In this document: positions 53,745 to 63,270 of the stretch, in pieces | Numbering within the stretch: the stretch's first letter is position 1 | How the letters are laid out: each line of letters begins with the position of its first letter | Origin: Akkermansiaceae bacterium | GTDB lineage: Bacteria > Verrucomicrobiota > Verrucomicrobiia > Verrucomicrobiales > Akkermansiaceae | NCBI GenBank assembly: GCA_903827375.1 | Contig: CAIKHZ010000315.1 | Coordinates: 33,480 to 97,479, forward strand | DNA length: 64,000 bases | Reading direction: 5' to 3' | Made by a program: the position numbers and the translations under genes | Notes under the pieces: model-generated | The model's input: the letters and a program-made list of their open reading frames with translations, nothing else | Told to the model about the DNA's origin: nothing | Database searches by the model: none

Positions 53745-54939
53745 CTTTGCGTCTTGCTGCGTATGCATGATGCAAACTCACAATCTGTGCCGCAACCCGC
53801 TCCGCATGCAGTCGCTCCGCCCACACACCCGCAATCGCCCCTGCATCCCTCCTGCCTTGCTCCCAATACGCCAACTCCTGCTTCAGCGCCAGCAGGTGCC
53901 CAGCCGCATCGTCCACCTCTGCCAGAGTCCCGGAGTCATCCCCCACAAACCACTCGAAGCTTGCCATCGAAACCGACCGGCCAGCCACCACCGAGCATCC
54001 CGAGCACAACGCCTCAGCCGCCGCTATCCCAAAACTCTCAAACGCAGAAGAACTATAAAATACCTGACTCTCTTCCAAAATTCTAGCCAGTTCATCCCGA
54101 TCAACCATTCCCCTCAGCTTCACCCGGTTGCGACCCGATTCAGATAGAGACCGGTGCCACTCGCCCAGCTCAACTGTCACCTGCCCGGCAATCACCACTT
54201 CTACCTCGGCATCCGCCGCCAGTAACGATCTAACAACTTCAATCAATAACCACGGCCGCTTCTGCAACGCATCCTGCCATCGTCCCACACACGCCACCTG
54301 CCGCCGCTTGAATTCACCGCCATACCTAAACCGCGACTCCACCGCGTGCGGCACCACCTCCACCCGGCTTGCTAAATCCGCCCCTCCGTAGTATCGGCAC
54401 ACTTTCCGGTAGTACTCCGCAGCCTTGGGCGAAACGCATGCTATCACATGCCCATGCCTCAGATGCGCGGCACGCCGAGGGTCAGTTAGAAACAAACCAA
54501 CACTCACGCCCCGCAACACACGCATCCCACATCTCGCCCAAGCCAGCGCCCCGCGCCCCTGGCCAGTATGAATCCATTGTTCGCGCAACCAATCCCTCAC
54601 CCCTGCAAGCGGACTGATCAGCCCTCCGCTATCCTGATTGAGCAGCAGAAAAATCCCGGCCTCTCGGATCGCCGCTGCCACCTTGCGATACTGCGGACTG
54701 CCCCAAGCATATAGCATGACCCCATCGAGCTCATGACTGCGCCACCAATCCGCCGATTCAAGATTGCTGAACTCAGTCCGGATCAAATCGGCTTGATCCT
54801 CGGCCTGCCGCTCTCCAGGCATCACTGCCCGACTCTCAACCCCAATCAACTGCAATCCCCGGCAAACCAAACCACTGTCTCGCGTAAAAAATACCCCCCC
54901 TCCGCTAAACGCCACCGGTGTGCATGTGAACCATCGCAT
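53722..54939 (-). CDS. Glycosyltransferase family 4 (GT-B)
   Basis: 405 residues. The C-terminal domain carries RQVACVGRWQDALQKRPWLL, VVIAGQ, LRGMVDRDELARILEES and the EX7E-like block SSSAFESFGIAAAEALCSG, which binds the nucleotide-sugar. The N-terminal domain starts SGGGVFFTRDSGLVCRGL. The last four residues come from the tandem repeat at 53718-53744, so repeat-length change could alter the C-terminus. It probably extends the lipid-linked oligosaccharide. Confidence 0.88.
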   Translation of the reverse strand: MRWFTCTPVAFSGGGVFFTRDSGLVCRGLQLIGVESRAVMPGERQAEDQADLIRTEFSNLESADWWRSHELDGVMLYAWGSPQYRKVAAAIREAGIFLLLNQDSGGLISPLAGVRDWLREQWIHTGQGRGALAWARCGMRVLRGVSVGLFLTDPRRAAHLRHGHVIACVSPKAAEYYRKVCRYYGGADLASRVEVVPHAVESRFRYGGEFKRRQVACVGRWQDALQKRPWLLIEVVRSLLAADAEVEVVIAGQVTVELGEWHRSLSESGRNRVKLRGMVDRDELARILEESQVFYSSSAFESFGIAAAEALCSGCSVVAGRSVSMASFEWFVGDDSGTLAEVDDAAGHLLALKQELAYWEQGRRDAGAIAGVWAERLHAERVAAQIVSLHHAYAARRKGILNFEF

Positions 54940-54998
54940 GATCGCAGAAATTTGCCTAACACCCAGCCCATTCCCTCAGACTGGCGTCTCCCTTGCCA

Positions 54999-56219
54999 CT
55001 ACGCCGCTGGCCTAGCCTCAACCAGCGCCTGCCTGCCCCAACCAAGAAGCGCAAAAAATACATACATCAAACCGAAGCGGTCTCTCATAAAACTGAAATC
55101 AAGGTGCCCGTTGACCAATCCGAACAGTCCCACTGCACACACCATCGGCCACAACGTCACCAGCGTGCACCAACGAAAGAACGCCTCCGTCATCTCCCCG
55201 GAATCGCCCCACAATAACTTCCACCCTCCAATCATCCCCAGCATCGCCGTCGTCCCGATCATCCCCTTGCTGGCCCATGGCATCACCCCATCAATAACTG
55301 CCAGTTTCTGCCTGGCGAGCAGCGGCGTAAACCCTGCTGGATCATGCAAATAAAATGGCACCGTGATGACCGCCGCCACCACTCCCACCACTGCAACAGC
55401 GCCAAGGGCTAGCCGCAAACCCACCGTCCGCCACAACATCGCCCCAAAAAGCGGTGTTAGCAACAAGAAGTTAGGGCGCGACGCCAAGCCCACTCCCAAC
55501 CCGACGCATGCCAGCCACTTGGCTGAAGCACAGGCCGTCGGACTGGTCCATAGTCCAATCGCCAATAGAAAAAACAGGGCCACATAGATCCCGTTGGCAA
55601 GCATGTCGCCACCCGAAATAAACTCATACATCGCTGCCGGCGATAACCCCAGCGGCACCATCAATAGCAACAGTGCGAGAACTCGGTCCCTCAACATCCA
55701 GCATGCGCCAACCAGAAAACACGCCAACCAAAACATGTTCTGATAGGCACTGTTGCCCAGCACCACAAAGGGTGCCGCCAGCACGATGCCACCCGGCAAG
55801 ACCGACAACGGACCGGCTGATTTGGAAGGACCATAATAGGGAGTCTTTCCCTCTGCCATCCGAGTCACAGCCAGATTTAGACCATCGTCACGATCACTGC
55901 TTTTGCCGAATCCCCCACGGTTCTCTATCGGATAAACCACCGCAAACCCAATCGCCAACCCGGCTAGCACTATCACACAAAGCCCCCAAAACCACCGCTG
56001 CAAAAATTCCGCCATGCGGGCCGCCAATCGCCGTGTCGTTAGTAGCACAAGCGCAACCAATCCGACATAGCCGGCCACACCTGCAAGACCGGAGTATTTT
56101 TGCACGAATCCGCTTGACGGAAACGTCAGCAGCAATAGCAACACAAGGAAATTCCAGCCCGGCCATCCCACCCGCCGCTCCCCTCCAGCATCAGTTAGAA
56201 CAGTATCACTCATGCTCAC
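54999..56219 (-). CDS. Multi-spanning membrane protein, possible lipid-linked-sugar glycosyltransferase
   Basis: 406 residues from a GTG at 56219 that overlaps the preceding stop (GTGA); the ATG at 56213 is an alternative. About 10-11 hydrophobic segments. The first external loop has YPIENRGGFGKSSDRDDGLN, with acidic residues where GT-C enzymes of the GT39/GT87 type have catalytic aspartates. ASRPNFLLLTPLFGAMLW fits the same class. I cannot name it firmly; a polymerase is the alternative. Its place among transferases supports a role in repeat-unit modification or assembly. Confidence 0.6.
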   Translation of the reverse strand: MSMSDTVLTDAGGERRVGWPGWNFLVLLLLLTFPSSGFVQKYSGLAGVAGYVGLVALVLLTTRRLAARMAEFLQRWFWGLCVIVLAGLAIGFAVVYPIENRGGFGKSSDRDDGLNLAVTRMAEGKTPYYGPSKSAGPLSVLPGGIVLAAPFVVLGNSAYQNMFWLACFLVGACWMLRDRVLALLLLMVPLGLSPAAMYEFISGGDMLANGIYVALFFLLAIGLWTSPTACASAKWLACVGLGVGLASRPNFLLLTPLFGAMLWRTVGLRLALGAVAVVGVVAAVITVPFYLHDPAGFTPLLARQKLAVIDGVMPWASKGMIGTTAMLGMIGGWKLLWGDSGEMTEAFFRWCTLVTLWPMVCAVGLFGLVNGHLDFSFMRDRFGLMYVFFALLGWGRQALVEARPAA

Positions 56220-57232
56220 AGAACCCCCAATATCTCCAAATCACCAAACCACGCCTGCAACAAAACCTCTTCTTCCTGCCCCACCCAACCGTGGCTCATC
56301 AGCACTTCATAACAACGCTCCATCATCCTGCGCAGCGTTTCATTCGGCGGGTAAGAAATCCCGAGAAGCTCCTCACGAATCCTTGCATTATTCGCATAGC
56401 CAGGAACCTCATCCATGAAATCCCGCTGCAAGTCATGCACATTGCGCTCCTGCCACACCGTCGCTCCATGAAACATCACTCCTTTTCCGCTGGCCTGCAG
56501 CACCCGCTGAGCGACAAATCCCCGCCAAATGTCAGTCATCCGAAAACTGCAACACGCTGGCAAGTACATCAACGCATACACCTCTTCAAAAAATGTCGTG
56601 TTCTGGCTGTTGAACGGGCACCATGCCCCACCCGTTAGCAACACCGGAGCCACATCCACGTCAAAGCGGAACGGCAACGGAAATAACATCCGGTAGATCG
56701 CATCCACGTCCGGATCGTCGTCAGCCAATCCCTGCTGAATCGGGCAAGACACAATTTCAACCGTCCCCGCCATCGGGCCCAGGTCCCGCGCATGGCACAG
56801 CGGCAGTCCTCGCGGATAAATAAACCCACTGGTAAAATACTGATAGGCATTAACCCAGCCAGCCATCTCAACAGCCCTGCACGGCACCCGGGCACGCCGG
56901 GCTGACCAGAATTCCGGCGTCGGATGATTGTCGTCGTCCGTCTCCACAATCACCTTTGCTCCTGCTTGGATGGCCGCCAAATAGCCAAGGTTCTTGCGGG
57001 TATATGAGCGCTCCGGACATTTCACCCCCAGATCAAATCCGCTGGCTCGCTGGGCGTCAAGCGACAGGAACCGGCATCCATCCAGCGTAAAGTCCGCAGG
57101 ACTCTTGCTATCGCCAGCCACCACAAAGTCCCAGCCATTTTCCAAGCAGCCCGCCGCCAACTCCCTCAGCACGGAATTCGGCGCATGGATCGAGGTGACG
57201 ACAAGCGCAGTCTCTGGAGAACTACCATTCAT
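56216..57232 (-). CDS. STELLO/DUF288-like glycosyltransferase
   Basis: 338 residues from the ATG at 57232, which overlaps the preceding stop by four bases; an upstream TTG is rejected. ALVVTSIHAPNSVLRELAAG, FVVAGDSKSPADF, ERSYTRKNLGYLAAIQAGAK and VIVETDDDNHPTPEFW (TDDDNHP at about 98-104) match the DUF288 family, best known from plant STELLO proteins. The DDD is the expected metal-binding site of a GT-A fold. The long C-terminal part (SFRMTDIWRGFVAQRVLQAS) is also family-typical. The sugar is unknown. Confidence 0.72.
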   Translation of the reverse strand: MNGSSPETALVVTSIHAPNSVLRELAAGCLENGWDFVVAGDSKSPADFTLDGCRFLSLDAQRASGFDLGVKCPERSYTRKNLGYLAAIQAGAKVIVETDDDNHPTPEFWSARRARVPCRAVEMAGWVNAYQYFTSGFIYPRGLPLCHARDLGPMAGTVEIVSCPIQQGLADDDPDVDAIYRMLFPLPFRFDVDVAPVLLTGGAWCPFNSQNTTFFEEVYALMYLPACCSFRMTDIWRGFVAQRVLQASGKGVMFHGATVWQERNVHDLQRDFMDEVPGYANNARIREELLGISYPPNETLRRMMERCYEVLMSHGWVGQEEEVLLQAWFGDLEILGVL

Positions 57233-57969
57233 TGGATCGATGGGCTCCGGCCCTGCAAACGCCTCAGACAATAATGGATCAAAACCGCCACTGAATTGCG
57301 AATCGCCCCCTTCGACACCCGAGGCGATGGTGCCCGGTAATGAATCGGCACCTCGATAAGCTTTTGATTCCGCAACAGATGCCGAAGCTCGGTCTGGTAA
57401 AAGTGAGCCGTCGAGCGCAACGGGTGATCCACAACCTTGAGCAGAATTTCACGCCGGAACCCTTGAAAGCCAGATGTCATGTCCGCCAATCCCGCCCCTA
57501 GCAACCACTGCGCCAGCAACGTCCCACCTTTACTCAGCAACCGCCGCCTCAACGGGGAATCCACCATCGAACCGCCGTTCATGTAGCGACTGCCAAACGC
57601 ACAATCATTGCCTTCATTGAGCGCCCGCAAAAATGCCGGAATCGCCCGCGGATCATGCGACAGCCCACCGTCCATCTCAATGATGATTTCATGGCCATCG
57701 TGCAGAGCCGCCCTGAATCCGTTGATATAAGCATCGACGATATGACGGTTTTGCGGCAGCCACTTCGTGATAAATCGCGGATCCTTTCCGGCCAGTTCCT
57801 CACAGCACTCAAGAGTGCGATCCTTCGAAACCCTGTCCACTATCAAATACACCGTTCCTCCCGCACTCTCGTCCATCACAGCTTGCAGCGCAGCCGCAAA
57901 CGCTGGAAGGTCCGCCTCCTCATTGGCAAGAGGCACCACCACAGCCCAGTTGTTAGGATAAATTGGCAT
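57229..57969 (-). CDS. Glycosyltransferase family 2, dolichol-phosphate mannose synthase-like
   Basis: 246 residues from the ATG at 57969 (MPIYPNNWAVVVPLANEE), which shares a base with the preceding stop (TAATG). YLIVDRVSKDRTLECCEEL, NGFRAALHDGHEIIIEMDGG, LSHDPRAIPAFLRAL and FGSRYMNGGSM match DPM1-like enzymes; MDGGLSHDP replaces the usual MDADLSHDP. There is no C-terminal membrane domain, so it is the short soluble form. It could load a sugar onto polyprenyl phosphate for a GT-C enzyme such as one of the two membrane proteins in this cluster. Confidence 0.88.
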   Translation of the reverse strand: MPIYPNNWAVVVPLANEEADLPAFAAALQAVMDESAGGTVYLIVDRVSKDRTLECCEELAGKDPRFITKWLPQNRHIVDAYINGFRAALHDGHEIIIEMDGGLSHDPRAIPAFLRALNEGNDCAFGSRYMNGGSMVDSPLRRRLLSKGGTLLAQWLLGAGLADMTSGFQGFRREILLKVVDHPLRSTAHFYQTELRHLLRNQKLIEVPIHYRAPSPRVSKGAIRNSVAVLIHYCLRRLQGRSPSIQ

Positions 57970-58829
57970 TACAAACTCACGATCTCCCAATGCGGCATGC
58001 GTTTCTCTTCAATCGGTGCCTCGATTCCGTGCGCATACCAACGCTCCGGCATCATCACCTGCTGGCCCGGCTTCTCTCCCAACCACGCTGCCCACCATGA
58101 ATAGGTACTGTTAGCGATGATGTGGTGACTTGCCAGACTCATCAGGCGCAGATCATGCAACGGGTTGCTGGCGTACTTGCCAGCATCGACCACCACCTGA
58201 TCACTCTCTTGAAATTGCTCGCGGCACCAAGCGGGATCATCGGAAAAAACATGAAACCTCGGATGATTCAGACGCTCCCTGAGCCGATTCATCGCCACTT
58301 GGTAATATGCCCGATCACACACTTGAAACATCGGAATGCGCAGGTAATCAGCGCGCCTCACATGGACCGCCACGGATCCGGGTTCAGAAAGTTGCGCGAC
58401 GAGCCTGCCGCTAACAACAACACCATGATCAAGTAACCCATGAATCTCCCGGCGTAGGCTGGCGGCAACGGTTGCAAAATACCGTGGCGTCTGAAAATAT
58501 CCGAATATCACACAGTCAGCTGGTGCATCCATGAATGCAGCATCGAATGATTGATCGCCCGGGCATTCCTTTAACACAGACACTCCCCGGTACTCCCAGT
58601 AGTGTCTGCCAGTAACCTTGAGTAACGCACGGGCCGCCAGCGAAAACCGCCGGACCACCCTCGCCTGAATCGGCAATCTGAGAAAATGCGATACCTCCGC
58701 CCATCCCTCCGCATTGAACCACGAACCGTCAAGTATCAGCGGCACCCCGTGCTTCTCTGCCAACACCCGCCCAAACGCGTACTGGAACAAATGATTGCCA
58801 GTGCGCCCTAGTAGAATCATCCGAATCAT
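57969..58829 (-). CDS. Alpha-1,2-fucosyltransferase-like (GT11)
   Basis: 286 residues. The start LLGRTGNHLFQYAFGRVLA is the GT11 N-terminal motif (usually GGLGNQMFQYA). The donor-binding motif HVRRADY is at about 156-162, and FHVFSDDPAWCREQF and DLRLMSLASHHIIANSTYSW WAAWL-type blocks follow in family order. It transfers fucose from GDP-fucose to galactose in the family's known members. The GRTGNH variation is conservative. This indicates a fucose-containing surface polysaccharide; GDP-fucose synthesis genes are not in the window. Confidence 0.9.
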   Translation of the reverse strand: MIRMILLGRTGNHLFQYAFGRVLAEKHGVPLILDGSWFNAEGWAEVSHFLRLPIQARVVRRFSLAARALLKVTGRHYWEYRGVSVLKECPGDQSFDAAFMDAPADCVIFGYFQTPRYFATVAASLRREIHGLLDHGVVVSGRLVAQLSEPGSVAVHVRRADYLRIPMFQVCDRAYYQVAMNRLRERLNHPRFHVFSDDPAWCREQFQESDQVVVDAGKYASNPLHDLRLMSLASHHIIANSTYSWWAAWLGEKPGQQVMMPERWYAHGIEAPIEEKRMPHWEIVSL

Positions 58830-58842
58830 GATACTGGCCAGC

Positions 58843-60060
58843 TTAGAACCACGACCAAACCATGAGCAAGTGCCTGCTGATAGGGCTCGCCGCTAGAAAG
58901 TTGTGACTGCTCCAGAGGACTGGGACCCCGAAAAATAGGAGGTACCAATCACAGACCGGCAGGCGAGCCAGAAGATGGACGACTCTCGCGTTGGCAAAGA
59001 CGCAGGCAACTCCTGATTCCAACCAGCAAGGTGCCCGCCGCCCTGTGGTGTGAAGCATCAGCGAACTCGCCACCCAGAAAAACAACCACCTGCCATAGTC
59101 ACAGCCGAGCAGGAACAACGGTGAAATAAACAGCAACTGCGCCAACAGAATGGCCGTCACTTGAACTTTGGATTCCATTGCAACTGCCTCGCCACGTTGC
59201 GCACCGCGACCGGTGAATAACACCACCAGCACAAATGACACCACGAACATGCAAACCCATGCCACCGGTTGATAGAATCCGGAGCTCAACACATAACTCC
59301 CCATCGCAACCCCCTGCTGCGAACTCCAACCGAGCGCTTGAATCGCTGCCGCAGACACTTCCATGCCGGGCTTGCCGGGCTCAATATCCCGCCACAACGG
59401 CAGCCATGACTGATTGACCGCCTCTGCAATTGCAGGCGTTCCATGAAACCATGTGACCAAACAAAAACACACGACGGCAGGAAACATGACAAAACAACGC
59501 CGCGTAAGCTCCCTTATCAAGGGTGGTTCCTCATCCCAACTTCTGAACAACACCAAAGCAGGCACTGCATAAAAACAAAAGGCTTCGTGAGATAGAATGG
59601 CCATCGCAGCCACAAAATTGACAACCCATATTCTGAGGGCGATCGACCACCGACTTGCCGCGGCACTCAGGCACCCGAGCAGCATCAGCAGCCCCAGACA
59701 GTCCTTGCGGACAATCGAATCCTGATAGGCTGGAAACCCCATCACGATGCACGACACGATGAGCACCGCCGGAAATACCGGCGTCGCTCTCCGCAAAAAC
59801 CACAGCGCTAGCACCAAAAAACAACCAAACCCGGTGATGATGACGATGTGATTGGCCTGCACCCCCGACGCGTTGGCCAACATGGCGATCAGCGCGCCCG
59901 GCAAGCCGCGCCGGACAAAGCCACCCGCATAGTTGATCAACCATTCGGACAGCTGAAAACTCTCGTGCCCCCAACTGATCGCTGCCACAATCTGCGAGGC
60001 AATTGCCCAAATTAGCAGACACACCAAAATGGCCAGGCTGGGTGTAATTCTTCTAGACAT
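58843..60060 (-). CDS. Multi-spanning membrane protein of the polysaccharide cluster
   Basis: 405 residues from the ATG at 60060 (a GTG three bases upstream is the alternative). About 10 hydrophobic segments. The first loop (ISWGHESFQLSEWLINYAGG, FVRRGLPGALIAML) is polar with charged residues. VRKDCLGLLMLLGCLSAAASR and FFWVASSLMLH follow. It resembles Wzy-type polymerase or GT-C proteins in topology but has no diagnostic motif I can name. With the O-antigen-ligase-like protein at 47175-49403, the cluster has two polymerase-class candidates. Confidence 0.6.
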   Translation of the reverse strand: MSRRITPSLAILVCLLIWAIASQIVAAISWGHESFQLSEWLINYAGGFVRRGLPGALIAMLANASGVQANHIVIITGFGCFLVLALWFLRRATPVFPAVLIVSCIVMGFPAYQDSIVRKDCLGLLMLLGCLSAAASRWSIALRIWVVNFVAAMAILSHEAFCFYAVPALVLFRSWDEEPPLIRELTRRCFVMFPAVVCFCLVTWFHGTPAIAEAVNQSWLPLWRDIEPGKPGMEVSAAAIQALGWSSQQGVAMGSYVLSSGFYQPVAWVCMFVVSFVLVVLFTGRGAQRGEAVAMESKVQVTAILLAQLLFISPLFLLGCDYGRWLFFWVASSLMLHTTGRRAPCWLESGVACVFANARVVHLLARLPVCDWYLLFFGVPVLWSSHNFLAASPISRHLLMVWSWF

Positions 60061-60110
60061 CACGAAATTGTGTCAGTCGGGAGAATCCGCAGTTTCCAGA
60101 CAGATCACAT

Positions 60111-60914
60111 CTAACTGGCCTGAGCGGGAACCATTTGAGTCTCTGATATCTTCCTCGCCACCACGACTCCCAATCCCGTGCGGCAACCAAAATTCGTCTC
60201 CAACTCAGCTCCCCGCCAAGGGACGGATTCATGCCAGATGTTCGCATCATCGATCACCGAGAATCGCTCAATCTCCCAGCCATCTACAAACCAGCTGGCC
60301 AGCGTCGCCGCCGAAAATATCCGGTGCGCATTGAACTCAACCCGCTGTGGTCCAATCGGGGTTGATAGATACAACCGACCCCCCGGTGCCACCATCCGCT
60401 GAAGTTGCGCCAACCCCTTGCAATGGCCGTCCACATCAATCGAATCGCCATAGCGGCCGAGACCGAAATGCTCAATGGTGTGCAGGCACGAGAGAGAATC
60501 GGTGGCTTCGATCCACTCGGGCGGCAGCGCCTCCATCAAATCGAGTTGATGAAATGTCACATTGCTAACGGCCGCAGGCGCAGGACGAAGGTCTAGCACT
60601 TCCACTTTCCGGAATACTGACAAATGGCCGATAAACCCATCCAAACGTGAACCAACATCAACGTGCCGACGTGGGTTCTCCTCATAGATCCACTGTGCCA
60701 CCCGTTGGTCCTGAAAAAAATACGCCCCTAACGAGCCACTGTCTGCCTCCCATTCATCGAGGATCGGCAGGGAATCGCCCCAGCTGAAATCGCTGCCCAG
60801 CTGTGCGCGAATTTGCCAACGCCCGCTCAAATAGCGCCGCAAGCCTCGGCAGGCACCAAGGCCGCGCTTCGGATCAATACCGAATGTTCGAAGCCATGTA
60901 GGAATACTTGCCAT
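60111..60914 (-). CDS. DUF268-like, methyltransferase-fold protein
   Basis: 267 residues from the ATG at 60914 (MASIPTWLRTFGIDPKRG); a GTG 15 bases upstream is possible. HVDVGSRLDGFIGHLSVF, VEVLDLRP, LSCLHTIEHFGLGRYGD and LQRMVAPGGRLYLSTPIG match DUF268, which has the SAM-methyltransferase core. It may methylate a sugar of the repeat unit. There is no membrane segment. It starts 21 bases after the two-domain glycosyltransferase ends. Confidence 0.75.
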   Translation of the reverse strand: MASIPTWLRTFGIDPKRGLGACRGLRRYLSGRWQIRAQLGSDFSWGDSLPILDEWEADSGSLGAYFFQDQRVAQWIYEENPRRHVDVGSRLDGFIGHLSVFRKVEVLDLRPAPAAVSNVTFHQLDLMEALPPEWIEATDSLSCLHTIEHFGLGRYGDSIDVDGHCKGLAQLQRMVAPGGRLYLSTPIGPQRVEFNAHRIFSAATLASWFVDGWEIERFSVIDDANIWHESVPWRGAELETNFGCRTGLGVVVARKISETQMVPAQAS

Positions 60915-60935
60915 GGGATGAAATTGCACAGCGGA

Positions 60936-63230
60936 TCAGCGCCGGCTTCTCACTTCCTGAAACACCGCCACCATCTTCTCTGCGACCCTCTCGGCGGCAT
61001 AGGTGGCACGCAGTTGCAGACCACAGTGGCGGACGTCCTCCGCACTCATCTGCATCACCTCATCAAGGGCCACAAACAGCGAGGTTGAGTTGATTAGGTC
61101 AAATCCACCCTTCGAAGTCGCAACGCCAAGGACTTCCTCGACGGATGTGCCCCTGACAAAACACACGGGTGTGCCAAGGAAATATGCCTCCAGCGCCGGC
61201 AACCCAAAACCCTCAATTTCCGAAGGCAGAATCAGTGCACGTGCCCCTAGATAGGCAGCTTGCAGCGCGGAATCCTCCAAGAAAGGCCGCTTGAGAATGC
61301 GTTGTGAACTCGCCACCAATGGCATAACTTCGGGAGGAGTGCTGCCAATCAAGTGCAGTGCGGGCAATGTACGTCCTTGCAACTCGGCCTCATGCCACCA
61401 GCGGATCAGATGGGCCGTGCGTTTGTGCGGTTCACAGGACGCCAGATGTATCACATAGTCTTCCTTTACCGGAGCCTCCGGTTGCGGGATCTGCTCATAC
61501 ATGCATGGCTCGTAGGTCACCACGATTTCCTGCGGGGGAATCCCATGCCGATCCATGAACCTGTGAATCTGTTGCTTCGATGACTCCGACACAGTCATGA
61601 TCCGGTCCGCCTTGTGCAGCGTGTGCTTAAGCATCATCGCCCAATAGCGGTACTCCCATGCCCTTCTCCACTTCGGATAATGGTCTTCGTCATACTGAAT
61701 GATCGTGTCATGAATGGTCACGACCGAGGGCTTGCATAGTCCAGCTAACAGAGGCAAGTACCCCTTCGGAAAATAGTGAAAATCTACAACAGGATGGTGG
61801 CTCCCGAACAAAGGATGAAAATGATCAGTCAACAACCGAACCCACTTGCCACGCGTCCCCCATGGCAAAACGCACACCGCATCCACACTGGCCGGTGCTT
61901 GCTGAGAGGTCTTTGAGATGACGGCGTTGACCTTAATTTGCCCCCCCGCCTGAAGCGCGCCGAGCACGACATGTGACATCCGCGAGATGCCAAAACTCCT
62001 ATCATATCCCGGGTTCTGATCCGCCAGATAGGCCTGAACGCGAACGGGAGCTATTGCCGTTTGATTACGGGATGCACCGTCGTTCCCGAGATCACACACT
62101 AGGCTCATGCCCGGCCTTAAAGCCAAACCAAATGCCTTCTCAACGCGTTCAATGAATCGTTCCGGAAGAAAACGATCCCGGTAAAATGCCCGCGAAGCCT
62201 CTTCAACCTCACAATTCTCCACCCGCCGCGAAAATATATCAATAAATGCCGAAGCATATTGATCTGGAGCGTGCACTGGCAACAACCGAGCCGACTGACA
62301 TCCATCCAGCATGGCTGGAATCCCTGCCCAAATCGTCGATACAATCGGCAAACCCGCCCCCAACGCCTCCATCAACACAATTGGCGTCGCTTCCGCTTCA
62401 TAATGCGTCGGAAAGAAAAATACATCCGCCTCAGCATAAGCCCGCCACTTCTCGTCGCCGGTCAACTGCCCGGCAAACTCCACCATCCCACCCAATTCGA
62501 ACTCGTCCTGCAGATGGCGGACATCAGCCTCAAACTCTCGCGAAAACCATTTCCCAACAATCCGGAAACGGAAATCCTGTGCTCGGCCCTGCCTTTTGAG
62601 AATGGCTGCAGTCTTAAGAATCTCTAGCAGCCCCTTGCCCTCCTGCAGACTCCCAACATACAGCACCGTCAGTGGCTCACCCTGCACTGCGACCTTGCGG
62701 GCCATCTCCGGCATCTGAATCGCGCATGGACACCATTGCCAAGCCTTGGCACCAAAGACCACATGCGGAGCCACGCTCTCCTGCGCAACCTCCAGCGCCA
62801 CATCCACCCCACCATACGCAAGGCGTCCCAGCCAACGCCGAATCCACCCGCTTTCCACAAATACCGGCAACCCACTCGCATGAAATATAAAGACCGTACT
62901 CCCCGCCAAATGCCGCACGCATAGCAAAAACGCCATGTCACGCAAAAATGGGATCCACTTGGCACTCGCCGGCGGATAGAACAAAATACACTCTGGCGTC
63001 CGTTTGAGAATCCGCCGGGCAGCCCTAATCAAATGAAAAAGATGCCTGATCTTCTTCCACTGAAATCGCCCCACCTCCAGCATCTCCTCGCTGAACTCCA
63101 TCCGCAAACGCTGCACGTCAAACCCAGGCCAATCATGCTCAAAAAGAATCTGCGTCGCCACCGCCTGCCCGTGCCAAGGCGGCGGCGTCTGCCCCATCAA
63201 CAGGACGGATCTCTTCCGGGAATGATTCAT
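60936..63230 (-). CDS. Fused double glycosyltransferase (two GT-B/GT4 domains)
   Basis: 764 residues from the ATG at 63230 (MNHSRKRSVLLMGQTPPPWH). Domain 1 (about 5-365): LTVLYVGSLQEGKGLLEIL, AYAEADVFFFPTHYEAEATP, PIVLMEALGAGLPIV. Domain 2 (about 385-764): YDRSFGISRMSHVVLGAL, VVTIHDTIIQYDEDHYP, DRIMTVSESSKQQIHRFM, LGARALILPSEIEGFGLPAL. Both have the GT4 C-terminal block with a conserved glutamate, so two sugars may be added in sequence. No stop or frameshift separates the two parts, making this a genuine fusion. Confidence 0.85.
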   Translation of the reverse strand: MNHSRKRSVLLMGQTPPPWHGQAVATQILFEHDWPGFDVQRLRMEFSEEMLEVGRFQWKKIRHLFHLIRAARRILKRTPECILFYPPASAKWIPFLRDMAFLLCVRHLAGSTVFIFHASGLPVFVESGWIRRWLGRLAYGGVDVALEVAQESVAPHVVFGAKAWQWCPCAIQMPEMARKVAVQGEPLTVLYVGSLQEGKGLLEILKTAAILKRQGRAQDFRFRIVGKWFSREFEADVRHLQDEFELGGMVEFAGQLTGDEKWRAYAEADVFFFPTHYEAEATPIVLMEALGAGLPIVSTIWAGIPAMLDGCQSARLLPVHAPDQYASAFIDIFSRRVENCEVEEASRAFYRDRFLPERFIERVEKAFGLALRPGMSLVCDLGNDGASRNQTAIAPVRVQAYLADQNPGYDRSFGISRMSHVVLGALQAGGQIKVNAVISKTSQQAPASVDAVCVLPWGTRGKWVRLLTDHFHPLFGSHHPVVDFHYFPKGYLPLLAGLCKPSVVTIHDTIIQYDEDHYPKWRRAWEYRYWAMMLKHTLHKADRIMTVSESSKQQIHRFMDRHGIPPQEIVVTYEPCMYEQIPQPEAPVKEDYVIHLASCEPHKRTAHLIRWWHEAELQGRTLPALHLIGSTPPEVMPLVASSQRILKRPFLEDSALQAAYLGARALILPSEIEGFGLPALEAYFLGTPVCFVRGTSVEEVLGVATSKGGFDLINSTSLFVALDEVMQMSAEDVRHCGLQLRATYAAERVAEKMVAVFQEVRSRR

Positions 63231-63270
63231 GGAAAGAGTGCTTGAATTCAACTAGCCAAAAAACCTACCG

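Noticed and set aside
53337..54086. 249-residue plus-strand frame
   Set aside because: It is antisense to two glycosyltransferase genes, spans the tandem repeat, and is a low-complexity Pro/Ser/His-rich translation typical of a shadow.
55673..56638. 321-residue plus-strand frame
   Set aside because: It is antisense to a membrane protein and the STELLO-like gene, without a recognisable family.
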